Assembly (NCBI GenBank): GCA_029624735.1
Contig: JARSSM010000025.1
Span: 1 to 64,000, forward strand
Reading direction: 5' to 3'
Length of the DNA stretch: 64,000 nucleotides
Origin: Defluviicoccus sp.
GTDB taxonomy: Bacteria; Pseudomonadota; Alphaproteobacteria; Rhodospirillales; Defluviicoccaceae
Shown: positions 58,959 through 64,000 of the stretch, one piece after another
Layout of the letters: each line of letters begins with the position of its first letter
How positions within the stretch are numbered: position 1 is the stretch's first letter
The notes under the pieces: model-generated
Told to the model about the DNA's origin: nothing
Databases searched by the model: none
What the model saw: only the letters and a program-made list of their open reading frames with translations
Made by a program: the position numbers and the translations under genes

Positions 58959-59738
58959 ATGGCAGACGCGCTCGTGTGCAGCATCGATGAGACGGGCGTC
59001 GGCCGCATCCAATTCAACCGGCCGCAGATCCACAACGCCTTCGACAATGCGCTGATCGAGAGCTTGGGCGCCGCGATCGAGGCGCTGGGGGCGGATGCGC
59101 GCGTCCGCGCCGTGGTGATCGCGGCCGAGGGCGTGAGCTTCTGCGCCGGTGGCGATCTCGCCTGGATGCTGCGCATGGGTGAGGCCCCCGAGGCCGAGAA
59201 CGTCGCCGATGCGCTGAAACTCGCCCGCGTGCTGGGCGCGCTGGCGACGCTGCCGAAACCGACGCTGGCGCTGGTCCAGGGCCCGGCCTACGGCGGCGGC
59301 GTCGGCGTCGTTGCCGCCTGCGACATTGCGATCGCCGCGAAGGAAGCCCGCTTCGCGCTGACGGAAGCTCGGCTCGGCATCATCCCGGCGGTGATCTCGC
59401 CTTACGTCGTGGCCGCGATCGGCGCCCGCGCCGCCGCCCGCTATGCGCTCACGGCCGAACCGTTCGATGCCACGGAAGCGCTACGCCTAGGCCTCGTGCA
59501 TGAAGTGGTCGCGGCCGGCGATCTGGAGGCGGCCGGCGCGCGGATGCTGGCGACACTGGGCCGCAACAGCGCGGCAGCGATGGCGGACGCAAAGGCGCTG
59601 ATCCGCGCCGTTGCCGGCCGGCCGGTCGATGCCGCCCTGATGCAGGAGACGGCCCAAGCCATCGCCCGCGCCCGCGCAAGGCCGGGAGCGCACGACCGCA
59701 TCGCCACCTTCCTCAAGCGCAAGGCCCAGTCCGCGTAG
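58959..59738 (+). CDS. liuC: Enoyl-CoA hydratase-family protein, probably methylglutaconyl-CoA hydratase
   Basis: The 259-aa crotonase-fold protein has FCAGGDLAWMLRMG, PTLALVQGPAYGGGVGVVAA and EARLGIIPAVISPYV. It follows liuA and liuB, and the DLAWM and IPAVISPYV segments fit the methylglutaconyl-CoA hydratase branch. ATG 58959 is chosen because AAGGAG sits 6 bp upstream; ATG 58953 abuts the site. A repeat begins right at its stop. Confidence 0.88.
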   Translation: MADALVCSIDETGVGRIQFNRPQIHNAFDNALIESLGAAIEALGADARVRAVVIAAEGVSFCAGGDLAWMLRMGEAPEAENVADALKLARVLGALATLPKPTLALVQGPAYGGGVGVVAACDIAIAAKEARFALTEARLGIIPAVISPYVVAAIGARAAARYALTAEPFDATEALRLGLVHEVVAAGDLEAAGARMLATLGRNSAAAMADAKALIRAVAGRPVDAALMQETAQAIARARARPGAHDRIATFLKRKAQSA

Positions 59739-59739
59739 T

Positions 59740-59829
59740 GCGGATTAGCTTTAGCGTAATCCGCCGTATGAAGCGGTGCCGCATCGACGCATCCGGCGGA
59801 TTACGGGCGTTGCCCTAATCCGCCCTACG
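59740..59829. repeat. Two-hairpin REP-like element containing 45-bp repeat copy 2
   Basis: The first hairpin pairs GCGGATTA (59740-59747) with TAATCCGC (59757-59764). The second, within 59785-59829, is the 45-bp repeat: GGCGGATTA pairs with TAATCCGCC around GGGC-GTT-GCCC, flanked by CGACGCATCC and CTACG. The same repeat occurs inverted at 33749-33793. Paired palindromes of this kind are typical of REP/BIME elements. It separates liuC from the higBA module. Confidence 0.8.
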
Positions 59830-59842
59830 CGCTCATCCCCCT

Positions 59843-60169
59843 TCACGCGGCCCGCGGCCGCACCGCGCGGGCGATCGCTGCGCCGTGGTCGCGCTCGGCG
59901 ATGGCCAAGTCATAACTCTGCTGCAGGTTCATCCAGAACCGGGCCGAAGTGCCGAAATAGCGCGCGAGCCGGAGCGCCGTATCCGCGGTCACGGCGCGCT
60001 TGGCGTTGAGGATTTCGGTGATGCGGTTGGGCGGCACGTCCAAGGCACGGGCGAGCGCGTTGGCGGAAACGCTGAGCCCGGCCAGCTCCTCGCCCAGGAT
60101 CTCGCCCGGGTGGATCGGCGGCAGGTTCAGGACCGGCCCCTCGTCAGTGGTAATCGGTGATCTCGACAT
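59843..60169 (-). CDS. higA: HigA-type antitoxin
   Basis: The 108-aa product has the HigA pattern IHPGEILGEELAGLSVSANA, a helix-turn-helix (LARALDVPPNRITEILNAKR), and DTALRLARYFGTSARFWMNL. It binds the toxin HigB and the operon operator. Its start overlaps the higB gene by 26 bp. Confidence 0.93.
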   Translation of the reverse strand: MSRSPITTDEGPVLNLPPIHPGEILGEELAGLSVSANALARALDVPPNRITEILNAKRAVTADTALRLARYFGTSARFWMNLQQSYDLAIAERDHGAAIARAVRPRAA

Positions 60170-60422
60170 CGAAAGCGTCTCCCTTGCGGAAGGTGAAGCA
60201 GATCCGCCACTGCTCGTTGATGCGGATGCTGAATTGGCCTTGACGCGTGCCGCGCAGCGCCTCGAAACGATTGGACGGCAGCATCATCAGGTCCTCGATC
60301 CGCTCCGCCGCGTTGAGAATGACGAGCCGCCGCTGCGCCTGCTTTGCAAACGCGTGGAATTCCTTCACCCGCTCGCCGGCAGCGAAGGCGGCACTGCGCC
60401 GATCCCGGAACGACCTGATCAT
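60144..60422 (-). CDS. higB: HigB-type mRNA interferase toxin
   Basis: The 92-aa RelE-superfamily product shows MIRSFRDRRSAAF, LVILNAAERIEDL and QFSIRINEQWRICFTFR, the usual HigB segments. The ribosome-dependent RNase would be held by HigA. ATG 60422 is used; an in-frame start at 60788 runs into the NACHT gene and is spurious. A palindrome over the promoter suits autoregulation. Confidence 0.93.
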   Translation of the reverse strand: MIRSFRDRRSAAFAAGERVKEFHAFAKQAQRRLVILNAAERIEDLMMLPSNRFEALRGTRQGQFSIRINEQWRICFTFRKGDAFDVEITDYH

Positions 60423-60440
60423 TACGCCGCCAGTATGCGC

Positions 60441-60483
60441 CGTATAATACGCAGAGCATAACAGACGGGATCCCCGGCGGCAA
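60441..60483 (-). promoter_or_regulatory. higBA promoter and operator-like palindrome
   Basis: On the minus strand TTGCCG (60478-60483) and TATGCT (60455-60460) are spaced by 17 bp. Downstream of the -10, CGTATAATACG (60441-60451) is a perfect 11-bp palindrome around one central base, a likely HigA site. The -35 lies just beyond the stop of the NACHT gene. Confidence 0.55.
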
Positions 60484-60489
60484 CGTCGA

Positions 60490-63400
60490 TCATGGCTGGA
60501 GCGGGGCAAGCACACAGCGAAAGCCGACGCCCCAGTCCCTGCCCTCGGGCCGGTCCCCGCCCCGGTTGGTCGCCCGCAGGTACCAGGACGAGACGTTATA
60601 GGAGCCACCACGCAGCACGCACGGCGCATCCGGCTTACTGATTTCTTCCGGATCGTAAAGGCTGTCACACCACTCCCAAACGTTGCCGGCGAGATCCTCG
60701 AGGCCGAGCCGGGCCTGGCGGGAGCGCGGGAACAGCCCCACGGTGGAGGTGACGCCGAGGCCGGCCACACGGCTGTTGCAGATCCCATCCTGCCAGTCGT
60801 TGCCCCAGGGGTATTCGCAGCCCTCGGGACCGCGGGCTGCGGCCTCCCATTCCCGCTCCTTCGGCAGGCGACCGCCAGCCCAGCGGCAGCAGGCGTCGGC
60901 CTCCCAGAAGCTCACCCCCACCACCGGCTGGTTCGGGCCGTTCCAGCGCCGGTTATTCCAATATCTTGGCTCGATCGCCCCTTCCTTCTGAAGCCACGTC
61001 CAGCCGGCGAACGACCAATGCTCCCGCCTGGCATACCCACCGGCGTCCATGAACGTCCGGTACTGGCTGTTGGTAACCGGATAGCGGCCCAGGAGGAACG
61101 GGGCCTTGATCTCGACCGGTTCTCCCTTTTCGCCATAGGGGTAGGTGCCGGACGGAACCTCGACGTAGGCACGCTCATCGCGTAGGTCAAGAATGCGCGG
61201 ATCGCCCGCTCTACCAAGGATCAGCGCCAGCGCGTTCCGCGCTTGCAATTCGATCTCGTCGTCGATCGCCGCAAGGACGAGACGGCGAAAATCCTCCGTT
61301 AAGCGCTCCGGTACGGCATACTTTTTCGCTAGGCACAGCTCCAGCGCTTCGGCAATGAACACCGCCGGCGCCGGCTTGGCCTTGACCGCGGTCCGGTCCT
61401 GATCGGCAATCAGGCGCTGCAGCAGGTGCAGGCCCCACTGGGCATCCTTGATCGCGATCTGGGCGGCGAACAGAAACAGGAGCGTCGAACGCCACTCAGG
61501 CGTCGCGCTACGTTCGCGGAACAGCCGGTCGAGCGCATCGCCGGTCCGGGCCAAGCGTTGTGCCGCCAAGAATTCCTGAAAGCTGAGGTGATAAAAACTA
61601 GCGCGCTCGCCCGACCTCGGCACCAGCAGGCCCGAGCGCGTCAACAGCTCCTCGCGCTGGATCGCCGCCCCGACCGAACCCTTTTCGTAAGCGGGGTTCA
61701 GCTCGGCAAAGCGGGCAAGCCACTGCTCCACTTCGACCCAGCTGATTTCCGCCGCCGGGATCGTTCTCGGTGCGTCCTCCTCGCCTTCGTGCATGCCGAG
61801 CGCAATCGCCTCCAGCCGCCGCAGCACCGGTTCCCGCTCGCGGACCTCGCCGGGGTAACGATTGTGCAGCACGCCAGCAACGATACTCTTGTAAAGATCG
61901 TAGCGGTCATCGGGCAGCCGGCCACCATTGTCGTAGAGGACGCACAAGGCAGTCAGCAGCATCGGATTCTCAACTAGCGGCGCCAGAACGTCGCGGCTGC
62001 GGATGGTCGCGATCAACTCGGGAATAACCTCGACTTTGCCGAGAGTGTGGAACCAACGACTGACGAAGAGATCCTGCAGTGCCCTGGGTAGTGGTTCCAA
62101 CGCCGCTGCCGGCAGCCGCAGGCGGTGCAGCCTGGCTTCGTCGAGGCCGTAGGGGCGGCTGGTCAGCAGAACCCGGTTGCCGGCCCGCAGCCAATCGGGC
62201 AGGGCGTCGGCGAGGCCGCTCAGCAGCAGTTCGCGTGGGTAGACAGTTGCGCCCTCGCGCGTGTCCGAGACCGGCACCTCGTCCAGACCATCGAGCAGCA
62301 CAAATGCGCTGCCAGCCTTGAGGTGCGCCTTGACGGTGCCGGCCGAGAGACCTTCGAGGCGGCCTGCCCAGGTGGCGAGCGCATCTTCCAGATCGCCCCT
62401 GTGCCACGTCCGGCCGCCGCGGCCGGAGTCCATGTCGGTCCCGAAATCGCGCAGCGGCACGAGCAGCGGCAGCCGGCCGCGCAACGACTTGGGCTCCGGT
62501 TCGGCGAATTCGTCCGGCGCCAGCACCGCATGGCCGATCGGCGCGGTGGCAATGCTCTGCAGCACCGCCCAGCGGCAGAAGGTCGACTTGCCCGCACCGG
62601 CCGGAGCCGGAACGTACAGCGACTCCGCGTTCAGCCTCCGCAGCAGTGAGACTGCTTGTTTTTCCTCCGCCTCGGGGCGTGCTCGCGCCTTGCCACGAGC
62701 CGCCACCTCAGGCGTTGCCGCCGGCCGAGTCAGTGCCGGTACATAGACTTGGCTCAGCGTAATCGCCTGGCCCTTCTGAATGTCCTGCCCCAAGAGGGAA
62801 ACGTCAGCGCAGGTCCGCCGCAGCCACGCGACATATTCGGGCGGAATCGTGGGCTGGAGAGAGGGCGCTTCGCTATCGCCGCCCCGTGAGGCAGGCGGCA
62901 GCAGCCGATGCAGGATCCTCTCGAGGTGCTGGGGCAGCAACGGCTTGAATTCGGCAGCGGTCGCGTAATCGTTGACGCCGGCTTTGATCGAGCCGTCAGG
63001 ATTGCGAAACTGGGCAAAGAAGGCCTCTACCCGTTCGAACTGCTCTTCCTTCTCCTTCTTCTGCGGGTCGCGGAGACCGATCATGGGCTCTTCCGTCCGC
63101 CGGTAGACGAGCACCGTCGGCTTCGGCTCCCGCGTTGAGTTGACCGCGTCCTCGTACTCCCATTCGGTGCCGGAGAGGTAACGCGTGCCGTCGGGTTTGA
63201 GAATTGTGCCGGGCAGCGGTGTGCCCATCCGCGACCACAGGAGGACGATGACAATGTCGCAGGTAGCCGGCCGCGGGCGGGCGGCGTTGACCGACTCTTG
63301 CGCCGTCTCGGTCGCCAGCATCGGGATCCGCGCCGCCGGGTCATCCCAGGCGATCAGTTCAATCGCGATCTGACCGAGGAAACCAGGGCGATACGGTAAT

Positions 63401-63519
63401 TCGTTCTTGATGAACTCTCGTGCGAACGCCCGCTCCTCGGCCACGTCGCCGGGCGAGGAGAGGAAGATCCGCACCAGCGGCACGTTTGGCCGTTGCGTGT
63501 CCGTCTCCTTGGCTGCCAT
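60490..63519 (-). CDS. NLR-like STAND NTPase: DUF4062-like head, NACHT, FGE-sulfatase/C-type-lectin tail
   Basis: The 1009-aa product has three parts. The head (about 1-200) begins VRIFLSSPGDVAEERA and includes ATCDIVIVLLWSRMGTPLP, typical of DUF4062-like domains. The NACHT ATPase has P-loop GAGKST (308-313) and Walker B with DGLDEV (410-415), followed by a helical region. The tail (about 795-1005) is a formylglycine-generating-enzyme fold: LLGRYPVTNSQYRTFMDAGG, GRLPKEREWEAAARGPEGCE, AGNVWEWCDS, VLRGGSYNVSSWYL. Bacterial NACHT proteins include antiphage sensors; the FGE tail would be the sensor. ATG 63519 is used. No partner gene overlaps it. Confidence 0.88.
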   Translation of the reverse strand: MAAKETDTQRPNVPLVRIFLSSPGDVAEERAFAREFIKNELPYRPGFLGQIAIELIAWDDPAARIPMLATETAQESVNAARPRPATCDIVIVLLWSRMGTPLPGTILKPDGTRYLSGTEWEYEDAVNSTREPKPTVLVYRRTEEPMIGLRDPQKKEKEEQFERVEAFFAQFRNPDGSIKAGVNDYATAAEFKPLLPQHLERILHRLLPPASRGGDSEAPSLQPTIPPEYVAWLRRTCADVSLLGQDIQKGQAITLSQVYVPALTRPAATPEVAARGKARARPEAEEKQAVSLLRRLNAESLYVPAPAGAGKSTFCRWAVLQSIATAPIGHAVLAPDEFAEPEPKSLRGRLPLLVPLRDFGTDMDSGRGGRTWHRGDLEDALATWAGRLEGLSAGTVKAHLKAGSAFVLLDGLDEVPVSDTREGATVYPRELLLSGLADALPDWLRAGNRVLLTSRPYGLDEARLHRLRLPAAALEPLPRALQDLFVSRWFHTLGKVEVIPELIATIRSRDVLAPLVENPMLLTALCVLYDNGGRLPDDRYDLYKSIVAGVLHNRYPGEVREREPVLRRLEAIALGMHEGEEDAPRTIPAAEISWVEVEQWLARFAELNPAYEKGSVGAAIQREELLTRSGLLVPRSGERASFYHLSFQEFLAAQRLARTGDALDRLFRERSATPEWRSTLLFLFAAQIAIKDAQWGLHLLQRLIADQDRTAVKAKPAPAVFIAEALELCLAKKYAVPERLTEDFRRLVLAAIDDEIELQARNALALILGRAGDPRILDLRDERAYVEVPSGTYPYGEKGEPVEIKAPFLLGRYPVTNSQYRTFMDAGGYARREHWSFAGWTWLQKEGAIEPRYWNNRRWNGPNQPVVGVSFWEADACCRWAGGRLPKEREWEAAARGPEGCEYPWGNDWQDGICNSRVAGLGVTSTVGLFPRSRQARLGLEDLAGNVWEWCDSLYDPEEISKPDAPCVLRGGSYNVSSWYLRATNRGGDRPEGRDWGVGFRCVLAPLQP

Positions 63520-63709
63520 CCCCCTTTTCTCCCCGCGAGCGTGTTATGCCCTCAGAGACTACTGAAGAGGGACGGCTTTATGCAACCGCGGGCCGACGTC
63601 GGGTCCAGTGTCGGGGGCGTTTCAGTCATTGATGACCATTTTCCGCGGTAGTCTTGTCGCACGGAATTGAGCGCAATCGCAGAGGAGCAGTTTCGCCCGT
63701 ATAACGAGT

Positions 63710-63738
63710 TTGGGCGTGGGCCAAATTCGGTCTATATT
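63710..63738 (+). promoter_or_regulatory. Promoter of the Phd/YefM gene
   Basis: TTGGGC (63710-63715) and TATATT (63733-63738) are separated by 17 bp and read toward the antitoxin start at 63766. The 246-bp gap between the NACHT start (63519) and this gene holds both divergent promoters. Confidence 0.5.
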
Positions 63739-63765
63739 CTGGTCAATGTGCTCGGAGGCCGGCTC

Positions 63766-64000
63766 ATGAAACTCTCGGATCAGGTCAAGCCCATCAGCTA
63801 CTTGAAGGCCCACGCGCCTGAGGTCATCCGCAACCTGACCGAGGGCCGGGAGCCGGTGATCATCACCCTGCATGGTGAGGCCAAGGCGGTGCTCCAGGAC
63901 ATCGCCAGCTACGAGCAGACGCAGGAGACGCTGGCACTCCTGAAGATCCTCGCTCTCGGCAACCGCACTATCGAGGACGGCAGGGTTCGCCCCGTCGGCG
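63766..64000 (+). CDS. Phd/YefM-family antitoxin, cut by window edge
   Basis: The visible 78 codons read MKLSDQVKPISYLKAHAPEV, then NLTEGREPVIITLHGEAKAV and LQDIASYEQTQETL, the fold of Phd/YefM antitoxins that bind RelE/ParE or Doc toxins and their promoter. ATG 63766 follows CGGAGG. The stop and probable toxin gene lie past the window. Confidence 0.9.
   Translation, partial: MKLSDQVKPISYLKAHAPEVIRNLTEGREPVIITLHGEAKAVLQDIASYEQTQETLALLKILALGNRTIEDGRVRPVG

Noticed and set aside
60490-60620. Claim of a resident diversity-generating retroelement
   Set aside because: No reverse transcriptase or template repeat is visible in the window, so only a target-like fold can be stated.

Overview
The window is GC-rich DNA from an alphaproteobacterium, probably a Rhodospirillales-like lineage. 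The reasons are the rsmB-htpX-DUF1674-purH neighbourhood, the SdhAF4-type small protein, the alphaproteobacterial pyrE variant, the ELM1-like protein, and the general codon and GC character. The species cannot be named from sequence alone.

Region 1 (1 to about 16003) is the right part of an integrated mobile island. It ends in a tyrosine integrase gene (minus strand, 14489-15760) and a 45-bp 3' fragment of tRNA-Gly(GCC) (15959-16003) that serves as an attachment site. The 5' half of the tRNA is missing, so the other end of the island lies left of the window. The cargo is a truncated DUF932 gene and a tight co-directional six-gene operon (791-14402). In order the operon encodes an AAA ATPase with a DUF4143 nuclease-like tail, an SNF2-type helicase with a degenerate phospholipase-D-like head, a DUF4391 protein, a Type III Mod methyltransferase, a Type III Res helicase-nuclease, and a second large helicase ending in a putative nuclease domain (VHCK motif). 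This looks like an expanded Type III restriction-modification system and is the leading candidate for an undescribed defence system. A promoter with a 7-bp inverted repeat over its -10 box precedes the operon.

Region 2 (16046-38240) is mostly chromosomal: a UMF1 transporter, purH, a sugar C-methyltransferase, rsmB (apparently a CTG start overlapping the htpX stop), htpX, sdhAF4-like, an aldo-keto reductase, thpR, a YfcG-like GST, a solo LuxI-type synthase, a GT-C membrane glycosyltransferase, an XdhC-like gene, a membrane TPR protein, pyrE, a flavodoxin-like reductase and a Tat-exported superoxide dismutase. A patch with a REP-like repeat, a mntA-hepT toxin-antitoxin pair and an IS110 transposase remnant (33749-34718) precedes a formate-dehydrogenase-accessory group (DUF6494, multi-4Fe-4S protein, DUF3305, DUF3306) that has no dehydrogenase beside it.

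Region 3 (38241-40790) is an AT-richer gap followed by an ATGA-coupled pair, an AlbA_2/Schlafen-type protein with a GHKL-like domain and a ParA-type ATPase. I do not recognise this as a described system.

Region 4 (40903-59738) holds amrS facing an amrB-amrA fusion, cysQ-tsaC, a D-2-hydroxyacid dehydrogenase, a brnTA toxin-antitoxin pair, envelope sugar genes, rfbC-rfbD, purD, xseA, a universal stress protein and the first three genes of leucine catabolism (liuA, liuB, liuC). The expected liuD and liuE are not next.

Region 5 (59740-64000) is again accessory: a two-hairpin REP-like repeat, higBA, a 1009-aa NLR-like NACHT ATPase with a DUF4062-like head and an FGE-sulfatase/C-type-lectin tail, and the start of a Phd/YefM antitoxin.

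Two unusual repeats also stand out. Two 121-bp elements (32250-32370 and 52011-52131) share one architecture, CTA, hairpin, 15-nt linker, hairpin, TAG, but have unrelated stem sequences. Their CTAG ends supply the stop codons of all three genes that abut them. A 45-bp palindromic repeat occurs at 33749-33793 and, inverted, at 59785-59829, with compensatory changes in the stem.
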